Shown piece by piece: positions 18,051 to 26,291 of a stretch of 64,000 bases of DNA (within the stretch, counting starts at the first letter, position 1; every line of letters begins with the position of its first letter). This DNA is from Cyanobacteria bacterium UBA6446 (GTDB lineage: Bacteria > Cyanobacteriota > Vampirovibrionia > Gastranaerophilales > Gastranaerophilaceae): positions 564,064-628,063 of the forward strand of contig DJOE01000023.1 in assembly GCA_002438405.1 (NCBI GenBank), read 5' to 3'. The position numbers and the translations under genes are program-made. Below the pieces are notes generated by a model. The model saw only the letters and a list, made by a program, of their open reading frames with translations. It had not been told where the DNA came from and did not search any database.

Positions 18051-19157
18051 ATGAATAGAACTATATGGGATAAGTACGCACAAGTGCTTGTTGATTATTC
18101 AACAGATGTGCAAAAAGGTGATTTGGTTGTAATTCGAGCTGAATCAACAGAAGCAAAAGAGCTTGTAAAAGCCGTTTATAAAAGAGTTATTGAACGAGGT
18201 GGAAATCCACTTGTACGAATGGCAACCGGTGATTTGGCAGAAGTATTTTTGAAAAATGCATCTGATGAACAACTTGATTTTGTTGACCCTATTACAAAAA
18301 TGGAATATGAACTTGTAGACAAATATATTTCAATCGGAGCGCCATTGAACACAAAACACTTGGCTCGTGTGGATTTGAACAAACTTGCACGTCGTGGCAA
18401 AGCAACCAAGCAATTGTCAGAAAAACTTATGCAACGTTCAGCAGACGGTTCTGCAAAATGGGTTATTGCTGATGTTCCGACACAAGCACTTGCACAAGAA
18501 GCTAAAATGTCTTTTGATGAGTATTCTGAATTCTTATTCAAGTCTTGCTACCTTGACTTAGACGACCCAGTTACAAAATTAAAAGAGCTTGACGAAAAAC
18601 AAACCAAATGGGCAAATTATTTGAACAATGTGAAAAAACTCCACATTACAGGCGAAAAAACAGATATTACATTTAATGTTGATGGCAGAAAATGGATTAG
18701 CTGTTCAGGTTTGAACAATTACCCTGATGGCGAAGTTTTCACTTCCCCTGTAGAAGACGGAATTAATGGAGAAATTTATTTTGATTATCCACAAAATTAC
18801 CGTGGAAATTCAGCACAAGGGGTTCATTTGTGGATTGAAAACGGTAAAATCGTGAAAGCACAAGCCGAACGAGGAGAAGAATTCCTTAATGCAATGATTA
18901 ATATGGACGAGGGTTCACACGGAATTGGCGAAATCGCAATCGGCACAAATGACGAAATCCAAGAAATCACAGGAAACATTCTATTTGATGAAAAAATTGG
19001 CGGTGCAATCCACATGGCAATGGGAGCTTCTTACCCTGAAACAGGTGGAAAAAACGTATCCGGACTTCACTGGGATTTAATCAAAAATATGAAAAACGGT
19101 GGCAAAATCTATGCCGATGGCAAGTTGATATACGAAAACGGCAAGATGATTATATAG
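18051..19157 (+). CDS. Aminopeptidase, M29 (PepS/AmpS) family
   Basis: A 368-aa cytosolic metallo-aminopeptidase that removes N-terminal residues from peptides. Recognisable stretches are VKGDLVVIRAE-like VQKGDLVVIRAE near the start, CSGLNNYPDGEVFTSPVEDG (Glu ligand region), EIAIGTNDEI, the GGAIHMAMGASYPETGG block (His ligand) and SGLHWDLI near the end (His, Asp). Length is normal. An AGAGAGG ribosome site precedes the ATG. It may be co-transcribed with the regulator before it. A dispersed repeat begins 13 bp after its stop. Confidence 0.9.
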   Translation: MNRTIWDKYAQVLVDYSTDVQKGDLVVIRAESTEAKELVKAVYKRVIERGGNPLVRMATGDLAEVFLKNASDEQLDFVDPITKMEYELVDKYISIGAPLNTKHLARVDLNKLARRGKATKQLSEKLMQRSADGSAKWVIADVPTQALAQEAKMSFDEYSEFLFKSCYLDLDDPVTKLKELDEKQTKWANYLNNVKKLHITGEKTDITFNVDGRKWISCSGLNNYPDGEVFTSPVEDGINGEIYFDYPQNYRGNSAQGVHLWIENGKIVKAQAERGEEFLNAMINMDEGSHGIGEIAIGTNDEIQEITGNILFDEKIGGAIHMAMGASYPETGGKNVSGLHWDLIKNMKNGGKIYADGKLIYENGKMII

Positions 19158-19170
19158 GGAGAAGTGAATG

Positions 19171-19228
19171 GTGAAAGGTGAATAGTTCATTAAGGTCTAT
19201 AGGTCTTTAAGTGGATAAGTCTATAGGA
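19171..19228 (+). repeat. 60-nt repeat (GTGAAAGGTGAATAGTTC type), second copy
   Basis: Aligns with 2712-2771 in opposite orientation (shared GGTGAATAGTTC, GGTCTATAGGT, GGATAAGTCTATA). Both copies sit immediately at the 3' end of a gene. Confidence 0.75.
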
Positions 19229-19272
19229 GGTTACATTTTATTCTCCTTTTCGCCATTTGAACTGTTATTAAT

Positions 19273-19610
19273 TGTCATTCCGAACTTGTTTCGGAATCTC
19301 CTTAACTTTTGAGCCCCTGAAACACCGAGTAGGAACAGAAAATTACGTTTCGATTTCATCTCAACTTATTTTCTAGTCAGTTCAGGGTGACAGTGGTGTA
19401 CCGTGTTCAAGATTACGACGTCACTCTGTACTAGTTACCTTGCATTTTACTTGGCTTTGTTCCTCGTAATGACATGTAACTTTTTTCCCTCTCCCTTACC
19501 CTCTCCCACAAAGGGGCGAGGGTACAAACCAAAATTATTGTTGTCAGTGTACAATTTCTTATACGGAGTGACGTAACAATCCATTACACTTGGAGATTCT
19601 AAATTATGAC
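19273..19610 (+). repeat. Dispersed composite intergenic repeat, copy 3
   Basis: Contains all the modules in one array: the ATTCCGAAC / GTTTCGGAAT hairpin with CTCCTTAA (19273-19306), GATTACGACGTCACT (19411-19425), CGTAATGACATGT (19457 on), CCCTCTCCC / GGGGCGAGGG (19488-19522) and the AAAATTATTGTTGTCAGTG block (19531-19610). It fills the 540-bp gap between genes, and no coding sequence is seen. Confidence 0.8.
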
Positions 19611-19698
19611 ATTTCTCAAGTCATAAATCTTAACACTACTAGCAAAAAAAATTTTTAGAGTTTTTCATGCGAAATAAAAAACTAACTTAGGAGTACTT

Positions 19699-20958
19699 AT
19701 GCAAGTTTCAAGAATTCAAGCTAATTATTTTACTAATAGTAATAATATTTCACTTCCCGCGAAAGCCCGAGTGGCTAGACAGGAGAGATTGAGCCGAGGC
19801 GAAAGCCCAAAATTATACAGTTCAGTTCCTGCTGGATTTAGATATGGTGCGAATATCCATTTCGGAGAATATATCGACCCAAATAGAACTGTTCCTCACG
19901 TCGATTATGAAGAATATTTAGCACTAAAACCTGCAGCAAAAGAAAGATTAAAAAGAAGATACAAGTCTTTTTTATCTAAAAAAACAAATATTAAAGGATT
20001 ATTTGACAATAAATACACTACAAATCCTCTTTCAAATGAATCTACAGTACAATCCTTTTTTGATGTTGCAAAAATGTACAGCAAATATAAAGGACAACCA
20101 ATTGTCTGCTTAGGCAGAAGCCCAAAATGGTTTTTAAATACTTCTCTTTGGATGAAAGATGGTATTGATGGGTACAACTTTGTAGCGTTTTCAAAATATT
20201 GGTACCGTCCGGATCCAGTTGAAGGAGTTAAATTAATCCCTAGCATGACCCCTACGGAAAAAGAAATAAAATCATACAGAAAATATTTAGATAGAGTTCA
20301 AGCTGATCCAAAATCTATAGTTGCATATCATGAAGCAACCGGCAAGAAAACAATCATCACAGACTTTATCGCAACAGGTAAAGGAGCTGCTTCATTCCTA
20401 GATATTATGGGACATTATGCTCAAGATCAAGGGCTTTTAGAAAAATTTGTAAAATCTATTGAAATTGTAGGAATTGGCTCTATTGATTACTTGGAAAGCT
20501 TAAATCCATACGCATACGCAGAAGAATATTCAGATCCAAGTGTCCCTATGCCTCCAATCTTACAAAAATACGAAAGAGATATTAAACAACACTTCTATAA
20601 CATCAAAAATTACGATATGTTTAAAGATATGTTGATGAATCAAAACGTAAATGAATGCCGTTCAACTTATTACCCACACCAAGCTTGGACTGTTTATCAA
20701 CCAGATAAGTTCAAAACAGGTTTGATTAAAGATATGAGTAAGGTTAAAGAAATTAGAGAATCAATTCCAACTACAAAAGGGGATAGTATGTCACACTTTA
20801 GCCCTGCAATGTTCGATTTTAGAAACTTGTTGAGTTTCCACATTTTTGACGAATTAGACAAAGCAAATCTTCTAATCGGAAAAGAAGATAGAGAAAAAGC
20901 TAAAATAAGATTTAAAGCAACGAAAAAATTCATTAGAGAAATAAGAAAAACATTGTAA
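19699..20958 (+). CDS. Unknown protein with a phosphoribosyltransferase-like loop
   Basis: A 419-aa protein I cannot assign to a family. Its N-terminus (MQVSRIQANYF) is polar and low-complexity and contains a GC-rich direct repeat (19759-19808). The body has an alternating alpha/beta pattern: PIVCLGRSPKWFL (about 133-145), then IITDFIATGKGAASFLDIM (about 218-236). Four hydrophobic residues followed by D..xTGxG resemble the PRPP-binding loop of type I phosphoribosyltransferases, although the second acidic residue is Phe. No signal peptide is visible. It has its own terminator and lies between a repeat array and the ribosomal operon. The PRTase idea is an inference. Confidence 0.8.
   Translation: MQVSRIQANYFTNSNNISLPAKARVARQERLSRGESPKLYSSVPAGFRYGANIHFGEYIDPNRTVPHVDYEEYLALKPAAKERLKRRYKSFLSKKTNIKGLFDNKYTTNPLSNESTVQSFFDVAKMYSKYKGQPIVCLGRSPKWFLNTSLWMKDGIDGYNFVAFSKYWYRPDPVEGVKLIPSMTPTEKEIKSYRKYLDRVQADPKSIVAYHEATGKKTIITDFIATGKGAASFLDIMGHYAQDQGLLEKFVKSIEIVGIGSIDYLESLNPYAYAEEYSDPSVPMPPILQKYERDIKQHFYNIKNYDMFKDMLMNQNVNECRSTYYPHQAWTVYQPDKFKTGLIKDMSKVKEIRESIPTTKGDSMSHFSPAMFDFRNLLSFHIFDELDKANLLIGKEDREKAKIRFKATKKFIREIRKTL
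19759..19808 (+). repeat. GC-rich 10-bp direct repeat inside the coding sequence
   Basis: GCGAAAGCCC occurs at 19759-19768 and again at 19799-19808, 40 bp apart, with GC-rich sequence between. This contrasts with the AT-rich flanks and encodes the poorly ordered N-terminal region of the 419-aa protein. It looks like a small inserted or duplicated element. Confidence 0.6.
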
Positions 20959-20965
20959 TATAATA

Positions 20966-20999
20966 AAAAACCCATTGAAAATATTTTCAATGGGTTTTT
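20966..20999 (+). terminator. Terminator after the 419-aa protein gene
   Basis: A stem CCCATTGAAAA / TTTTCAATGGG with a tiny loop, flanked by A5 upstream and T5 downstream. It can act in both directions. Confidence 0.92.
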
Positions 21000-21027
21000 A
21001 TCAATTTTTAAATTGTGAGTTACAAAA

Positions 21028-21057
21028 AAAGAACCGATTTGAATAAATCGGTTCTTT
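21028..21057 (-). terminator. Terminator of the alpha ribosomal operon
   Basis: A stem GAACCGATTT / AAATCGGTTC with a 4-nt loop. On the minus strand it is followed by a run of seven T. It lies 26 bp beyond the rpsI stop. Confidence 0.92.
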
Positions 21058-21082
21058 TGAATTTCTGTATGGTTTGTAAAGA

Positions 21083-21478
21083 TTAACGTTTTGAAAATTG
21101 GAATCTTTTACGAGCTCTTTTTCTACCATATTTTTTACGTTCTTTAACACGTGGGTCTCTTGTTAACAAGCCTTCAAGTTTAAGAACATTTTTGAATTCT
21201 TCATTAGCTTTAACCAAAGCTCTTGAAATACCGTGTCTGATAGCACCACATTGTGATACAACACCGCCACCAACAGCTTTAACTCTAACGTCATATCTGT
21301 CTTGAGTTTCAGTCAAAACAAGTGGTCTATAAACTAACATTTCGATAGCTGGTCTGTTACCGATATAATCAGTTAATTTTTTACCGTTAACAAAGATTCT
21401 GCCGCTACCTTTAACCAATTTTACAACTGCGATAGAGGTTTTTCTACGGCCGGTTGCCATAATATCTTTATCTGCCAT
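21083..21478 (-). CDS. rpsI: 30S ribosomal protein S9
   Basis: 131 aa. The N-terminal ATGRRKTSIAVVKLVKGSG and the C-terminal DPRVKERKKYGRKRARKRFQFSKR tail, which reaches the ribosomal P site, are diagnostic. The conserved GGGVVSQCGAIRHGISRAL block is present. It is the last gene of the operon, overlapping the rplM stop by one base. Confidence 0.98.
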   Translation of the reverse strand: MADKDIMATGRRKTSIAVVKLVKGSGRIFVNGKKLTDYIGNRPAIEMLVYRPLVLTETQDRYDVRVKAVGGGVVSQCGAIRHGISRALVKANEEFKNVLKLEGLLTRDPRVKERKKYGRKRARKRFQFSKR

Positions 21479-21915
21479 TATTTAGCCTCCTTTTCAAGTA
21501 CAACTGGTTTTTGAGCTGCATGTGGGTGCTCAGGACCAACGTAAACTTTTAATTTGTTGAATTGTTCAGCACCCAAAGTGTTGTGTTGCAACATACCACG
21601 AACGGCATGTTCAATAACGATTCTTGGGTCTTTTTCCATCAACTCTTTGAAGCTAGCTGATTTCAATCCACCTGGGTAACCAGTGTGGTGTAAATAAATT
21701 TTGTCAGTTTCTTTCTTACCTGTAACTTTCACTTTTTCAGCGTTGATTACGATAACGAAATCGCCTGTATCAACGTTTGGAGTGTATTCAGGTTTGTTTT
21801 TACCTCTCAAAATGTTAGCAATTCTAACTGCCAAGCGACCTAATGTTTCGCCATCAGCATCAATTACATACCATTTTCTTTCAACTTCTAGAGGTTTTGC
21901 TGAATATGTTTTCAT
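21478..21915 (-). CDS. rplM: 50S ribosomal protein L13
   Basis: 145 aa. It contains WYVIDADGETLGRLAVRIANILRGKNKPEYTPNVD-type sequence (about 17-51), HHTGYPGG and the C-terminal AVRGMLQHNTLG with KLKVYVGPEHPHAAQ. It is an early-assembly large-subunit protein and is paired with rpsI as usual. The start has a GGAGAAATGCA ribosome site. Confidence 0.98.
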   Translation of the reverse strand: MKTYSAKPLEVERKWYVIDADGETLGRLAVRIANILRGKNKPEYTPNVDTGDFVIVINAEKVKVTGKKETDKIYLHHTGYPGGLKSASFKELMEKDPRIVIEHAVRGMLQHNTLGAEQFNKLKVYVGPEHPHAAQKPVVLEKEAK

Positions 21916-21936
21916 TGCATTTCTCCGTTTATTATT

Positions 21937-22725
21937 TTAATACATTACTTTCATTAAAGTTAATCCGTAAGGACTAACAGTCATTCCCGCTTTTGTGCGG
22001 TCTTTAGCTTCCAAAACATTTAACATGTGTTCTGGTGCTAAATTATGCCCCTCTATTTCTAAAAGGGTTCCGACAATCGTTCTGACCATATTGTACAAAA
22101 ATCTGTTTCCGACAATATCAATCGTAACCTTGTCGCCGACCTTTGAAACTTTCGCTTCATATATAGTGCAAATTTTGCTCGGGTTAAGCGTTCCGGAACT
22201 TTTGAAACTAGAAAAATCGTGTTCACCTAACAAATAGTTCAAAGATTTTTGCATTCTTTCAACATCTGTTTGGTATTTCACTCTCAATAAATCCCCATCA
22301 AATGCATTTTTACAACGTCTGTTTATAAATTCAAACCTATAAAAACGTTTCTTTGCAGACTTTTGAGCATGAAAATTTTCATCAACTTTTTTAATCTCGC
22401 TGACAGATATATCATCTGGTAAAATTTCATTTATTGAATAGAGAAACTTTGAAGCAACAATCGTTTCGTCTGTATCAAAATGAACAACCTGACCAAGAGA
22501 ATTTACACCCTTGTCTGTTCTGCCGGAAAATATTGCCCTAATCGGCCGTTTATTTCTGGAAGCTTCGCCCATTTGGACATATCGCTTGCCTAATATCAAT
22601 GTACAAAGTGCTTTTTCAAGTTCTCCTTGTATTGTCGGAGAGTCTATCGGTTTGCCATTTTCGAGTTGAATTTGGCTCCCCGAATAGTTCTTTCCGATAT
22701 ATTGAACTGAAATTGCATATCGCAT
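21937..22725 (-). CDS. truA: tRNA pseudouridine38-40 synthase
   Basis: A 262-aa enzyme that makes pseudouridine at positions 38-40 of the tRNA anticodon arm. The catalytic Asp lies in FSGRTDKGVNSLGQVVHFDT (about 67-86), and FHAQKSAKKRFYRFEF and FLYNMVRTIVGTLLEIE are typical of the family. It is located between rplQ and rplM, a common arrangement. An unusual insert near residues 20-58 lengthens the loop before the Asp motif. Confidence 0.95.
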   Translation of the reverse strand: MRYAISVQYIGKNYSGSQIQLENGKPIDSPTIQGELEKALCTLILGKRYVQMGEASRNKRPIRAIFSGRTDKGVNSLGQVVHFDTDETIVASKFLYSINEILPDDISVSEIKKVDENFHAQKSAKKRFYRFEFINRRCKNAFDGDLLRVKYQTDVERMQKSLNYLLGEHDFSSFKSSGTLNPSKICTIYEAKVSKVGDKVTIDIVGNRFLYNMVRTIVGTLLEIEGHNLAPEHMLNVLEAKDRTKAGMTVSPYGLTLMKVMY

Positions 22726-22732
22726 TCTGTAA

Positions 22733-23161
22733 TTACACCAATTGGATTAGTGCCATTTCAGAAGCATCTCCACGTCTTGGTGGCAAGTGGTAAATTCTTG
22801 TGTATCCACCATTTTTTTCTGAGTATTGTTTGCTGATTACAACAAATAATTTTCTCAAAACTGTTTGTGAAGCTAATTTTTTATCTTTTTGTGGTGCATC
22901 AAATATTTCGCCTGAAGTTAAGTCCATATATTTACCAGTTTCTTTGTTGTAAATATATTTTGCAGCTTGACGAATTGAGTTCAAATCACCTTTTTTTGCA
23001 AGAGAAATAACTTTTTCTGCGTATGGTTTCAATGCTTTAGCACGAGCCAATGTTGTAGTTATTTCACCGTGTACAAAAAGTTCAGTAGCTAAAGAACGCA
23101 ACAAAGCCTTTCTTTGGTCTTGTGCTTTTCCTAGCGTATGTTTTTTACACATATGTCTCAT
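22733..23161 (-). CDS. rplQ: 50S ribosomal protein L17
   Basis: 142 aa, with the typical start MRHMCKKHTLGKAQDQRKALLRSLATELFVHG-type region and C-terminal GGYTRIYHLPPRRGDASEMALIQLV. It follows rpoA, as in most bacteria. It carries a family-permitted central insertion (about 68-97). Confidence 0.97.
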   Translation of the reverse strand: MRHMCKKHTLGKAQDQRKALLRSLATELFVHGEITTTLARAKALKPYAEKVISLAKKGDLNSIRQAAKYIYNKETGKYMDLTSGEIFDAPQKDKKLASQTVLRKLFVVISKQYSEKNGGYTRIYHLPPRRGDASEMALIQLV

Positions 23162-23211
23162 TGTTTTCGTATCCTTTACTTATTTTTATTTGTATTATCT
23201 GTTTAATTTAA

Positions 23212-24183
23212 TTATCCAACTAAATCTTCATCTTCAACAGGACTTGGAGCCAAATCTAAACCGAAGTGGTGAAGTCTTTCAATAACTTCATCTGAAGATT
23301 TTTTGCCGAAGTTTTTAATGTTCAATAAATCATGTTCTGATTTTTTCAACAATTCAGCCATTGAATTGATGCTTGCTCTTTTCAAGCAATTATAAGCTCT
23401 TACAGACAATTCCAATTCTTCAATTGTCATTTTTGGAGCTTCTTCTTCTTCTTTAGCATTTTCTTCAACTTGTGGAAGAGGTGCAATTGCAGGTTGACCT
23501 GTGATTGCAGCAATTTGCATAAAGTGTTCAATAAGAAGATTTGATGCTTGGCTCAAAGCATTTTGAACATCAATTGATCCGTTAGACCAAATTTCAAGAG
23601 TCAACTTGTCGAAGTCTAAAGCATCACCAACACGAGCACTTTCAACATTGTAGCTTACACGTTTGATAGGCATGAATGTTGCATCGATTGGTAATACATC
23701 AATTGATGCATCTTTAGCATCTCTTGGAACATCATGTGGAACATATCCTTTTCCGGTGTCAACAATAACATCTGCGTGGAATGAACCACCGTCAGCTACT
23801 GTACAAATTAACCAATCAGGGTTAACAACTTTAACACCTGCCGGTAATTGGATATCACTTGCCAATACAGGACCAGGTTTATCTACATCAATTCTTAAGT
23901 GTTGAGATTCTTTAGAGTCAGTTTTAACAACCAATCCTTTAAGATTTAACATAACATCAATTACGTCTTCTAAAACACCCGGAATTGCTGTATATTCGTG
24001 AGTAATACCTTCGATTCTTGCACTGGTAACAGCTGTACCTTCAAGACTTGATAACAATACACGTCTTAAAGAGTTACCGATTGTTGTACCGAATCCTCTT
24101 TCTAACGGTTCAATAACGAATTTTCCATATTGGGATCCGTCAGAACTTGTCGCTGTATCAACACATTTAATTTTTAATTCCAT
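23212..24183 (-). CDS. rpoA: RNA polymerase alpha subunit
   Basis: 323 aa. The N-terminal dimerisation domain (FVIEPLERGFGTTIGNSLRRVLLSS at about 22-46, split here as FVIEPLERGFGTT and IGNSLRRVLLSS) and the C-terminal domain that contacts UP elements and activators (SVRAYNCLKRASINSMAELL, NFGKKSSDEVIERL) are both intact. An acidic linker (ENAKEEEEAPKMTIEEL) joins them. It sits between rpsD and rplQ. Confidence 0.98.
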   Translation of the reverse strand: MELKIKCVDTATSSDGSQYGKFVIEPLERGFGTTIGNSLRRVLLSSLEGTAVTSARIEGITHEYTAIPGVLEDVIDVMLNLKGLVVKTDSKESQHLRIDVDKPGPVLASDIQLPAGVKVVNPDWLICTVADGGSFHADVIVDTGKGYVPHDVPRDAKDASIDVLPIDATFMPIKRVSYNVESARVGDALDFDKLTLEIWSNGSIDVQNALSQASNLLIEHFMQIAAITGQPAIAPLPQVEENAKEEEEAPKMTIEELELSVRAYNCLKRASINSMAELLKKSEHDLLNIKNFGKKSSDEVIERLHHFGLDLAPSPVEDEDLVG

Positions 24184-24253
24184 TATTTTATTCTCCTAGT
24201 TAAAATCTACTTAATTGCTAGTCATTTAAGCTAATGCTTACTACTTACAATTC

Positions 24254-24856
24254 CTACTTAGAATAATATTCGATTACAAGTTGTTCCTTGATTTCCGGAT
24301 CTAATTCTTCTCTTTCAGGAATTCTGTCAAATGTAATTTTTAACGCTTCGCTATCGATTGTCATCCAAGCTGGAGCACAAGCCATATCGATCATTTCCAT
24401 TACATCTTTTACATATTTTGCACTTTTTGATTTAACTGTGATAACATCACCAGGTTTTACCAAGTATGATGGAATATCAACTTTTTTATCATTTACAAGA
24501 ACGTGACCGTGGTTAACGATTTGTCTTGTTTGTTTACGAGTAATACCAAAACCTGCTCTGAATAAGATGTTGTCTAGTCTTGATTCTAATAATTGAAGTA
24601 AGATTGTACCTGTAACACCTTTTCTTCTTGCAGCTTCGTTATAATATCTAACAAATTGTTTTTCACTTACTAAGTAAGTCAATCTGATTTTTTGTTTTTC
24701 GTTTAAGTGGATTGCATATTCAGAAAGTTTTTTTCTTACAGCGCCGTGTTGACCTGAAGCATGTTGTCTCATTGAAGATGTTAACTTTCTGTTTGATAAA
24801 TCCTTAACTCCGTAGTTACGGAATAATTTATTAGTAGGTCCTGTATATCTTGACAT
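24254..24856 (-). CDS. rpsD: 30S ribosomal protein S4
   Basis: 200 aa. It is a primary 16S-binding protein with the S4 RNA-binding domain (LESRLDNILFRAGFGITRKQTRQIVNHGHVLVN region, about 90-122). Its length is that of the short class without an N-terminal zinc site. In several bacteria S4 represses its own operon by binding its mRNA. A GC-rich hairpin lies in the leader just upstream. Confidence 0.98.
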   Translation of the reverse strand: MSRYTGPTNKLFRNYGVKDLSNRKLTSSMRQHASGQHGAVRKKLSEYAIHLNEKQKIRLTYLVSEKQFVRYYNEAARRKGVTGTILLQLLESRLDNILFRAGFGITRKQTRQIVNHGHVLVNDKKVDIPSYLVKPGDVITVKSKSAKYVKDVMEMIDMACAPAWMTIDSEALKITFDRIPEREELDPEIKEQLVIEYYSK

Positions 24857-24880
24857 TTTTTAATTTTCTCCTTTTCTTTT

Positions 24881-24927
24881 GCGGGGCATCTATGGTTTGC
24901 GTTTGGACTATTAACGCAAGCCCCCGC
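24881..24927 (-). promoter_or_regulatory. Candidate S4 leader structure upstream of rpsD
   Basis: An outer stem GCGGGG (24881-24886) with CCCCGC (24922-24927) and an inner stem TTGCG (24897-24901) with CGCAA (24915-24919). It is strikingly GC-rich for this genome and ends just before the rpsD ribosome site, in the only gap of about 100 bp before rpsD. Autoregulation by S4 is known elsewhere; here it is inferred from position and structure. Confidence 0.45.
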
Positions 24928-24958
24928 GATATTGTTACATTATTAATTAATATGTAGA

Positions 24959-25345
24959 TTATACTCTACGTTTTTTAGGAGGACGGCAACCGTTATGAGG
25001 GATTGGTGTAACGTCCTTGATTAAAGTGATTTCCAAACCAGCAGCTTGAATAGCTCTGATAGCTGTTTCTCTACCTGATCCAGGTCCTTTAATATGAACT
25101 TCAACTTTTTTCATTCCTTGGTCGATTGATTTTTTAGCAACCATTTCAGCTGCTGATTGTGCTGCAAACGGAGTACCTTTTCTAGCACCTTTAAATCCTG
25201 AAGCACCAGCTGTTGCCCAAGCAATAGCATTACCTTGTGTATCAGTTGAAGTTACAATTGTATTGTTGAAAGTAGATTGAATATGTACAACCCCTTGCAA
25301 TACATTTTTCTTTTCTTTTTTCTTAGTTTTTTGTGGTCTTGCCAT
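24959..25345 (-). CDS. rpsK: 30S ribosomal protein S11
   Basis: 128 aa, with the conserved GVVHIQSTFNNTIVTSTD, AWATAGASGFKGARKGTPFA (split around Gly/Lys-rich loops) and the C-terminal DVTPIPHNGCRPPKKRRV. It forms part of the mRNA exit platform. The N-terminal tail is Lys-rich. Standard position after rpsM. Confidence 0.98.
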   Translation of the reverse strand: MARPQKTKKKEKKNVLQGVVHIQSTFNNTIVTSTDTQGNAIAWATAGASGFKGARKGTPFAAQSAAEMVAKKSIDQGMKKVEVHIKGPGSGRETAIRAIQAAGLEITLIKDVTPIPHNGCRPPKKRRV

Positions 25346-25436
25346 TTCTTTATCCTTTATCTTTTTACTTTTTTATTTTCTTTTTATTTTTTCTGTCTTA
25401 TTACAGAAACATAATGTTAAGTTCGCTATTTAACGA

Positions 25437-25802
25437 CTATTTTTTCTTAGAAACTGGTCCAGTTTTCTTACCGCGTTGAGTTCTAGCATTAGTCTTAGTT
25501 CTTTGTCCACGGCATGGAAGCTTACGTTTATGACGCATTCCTCTGAATGAACCGATTTCTTGTAAACGTTTAATATTCATAGTAACTTCACGTCTTAAAT
25601 CACCTTCAATGTGGTAATTAGACAATTCGTTACGTAACAATTTAATATCTTCATCTGTTAAATCGTCTGTTCTCAAGTCTGGCGAAATACCAGTTGCTGC
25701 TAAAATTTTCTTACTTCTAGTTGGTCCGATACCGTAGATGTAAGTTAAGGCTATTTCCATTCTTTTGTTACGAGGTAAATCTACCCCTACTAATCTTGCC
25801 AT
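25437..25802 (-). CDS. rpsM: 30S ribosomal protein S13
   Basis: 121 aa: MARLVGVDLPRNKRMEIALT at the start, YGIGPTRSKKIL, RGMRHKRKLPCRGQRTKTNA and the basic tail ending GPVSKKK. It sits in the 30S head and contacts the 50S subunit and tRNA. The gap upstream (25803-25913) holds short hairpins such as ACTCAC / GTGAGT (25866-25888) that could be leader structures. Confidence 0.98.
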   Translation of the reverse strand: MARLVGVDLPRNKRMEIALTYIYGIGPTRSKKILAATGISPDLRTDDLTDEDIKLLRNELSNYHIEGDLRREVTMNIKRLQEIGSFRGMRHKRKLPCRGQRTKTNARTQRGKKTGPVSKKK

Positions 25803-25913
25803 TTAATTTTTCTCCTTTTCTTGTTGTTAGATTTTTTTGATATGAGGCATAAATACTTCCTCACCACTCACTGATTGCGTGCGTGAGTTTCACGATTTAA
25901 TCGTTAAAGGTGA

Positions 25914-26027
25914 TTAACCTTGTCTTTGTTTGTGTTTTGGATTTTCACAAATTACGGCAATTCTGCCTTTTCTTTTGATACATTTGCATTTTTCGCAAAT
26001 TTTCTTTACTGATGATCTTACTTTCAT
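25914..26027 (-). CDS. rpmJ: 50S ribosomal protein L36
   Basis: A 37-aa protein found by reading the gap between rpsM and infA. It begins MKVRSSVKKICEKCKCIKRK and ends with CENPKHKQRQG. It has the Cys-x2-Cys ... Cys-x4-His zinc site of the zinc-binding form of L36. This gives the usual order infA-rpmJ-rpsM. A GGAAAAAG ribosome site precedes the ATG. Confidence 0.97.
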   Translation of the reverse strand: MKVRSSVKKICEKCKCIKRKGRIAVICENPKHKQRQG

Positions 26028-26075
26028 TTTCTTTTTCCTTTATGTTGTATTTTTACGTGAGATTAAAACTTGTTA

Positions 26076-26291
26076 TTACTTCAATCTAAATGTAATACGA
26101 CCTTTTGATAAATCGTAAGGGGTCATTTCGACCTTTACTCTATCTCCAGGTAAGATTCTGATGAAGTTTTTTCTGATTTTGCCTGAAATATGAGCCAAAA
26201 TTTCATGGTCATTTTCAAGCTTAACTTTAAACATTGCATTAGGCATTGATTCAATAATAGTGCCTTCTAGTTCTATAACGTCTTTTGCCAT
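26076..26291 (-). CDS. infA: Translation initiation factor IF-1
   Basis: 71 aa from the ATG at 26291 (MAKDVIELEGTIIESMPNAM). It is a single OB-fold protein that blocks the ribosomal A site during initiation. It ends with MTPYDLSKGRITFRLK, close to the consensus end. The frame is open to 26372, but the extra residues have no similarity to IF-1 and a GAGGAAAC site fits the internal ATG. It heads the operon here. The usual upstream secY-adk-map are absent from this locus. Confidence 0.97.
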   Translation of the reverse strand: MAKDVIELEGTIIESMPNAMFKVKLENDHEILAHISGKIRKNFIRILPGDRVKVEMTPYDLSKGRITFRLK

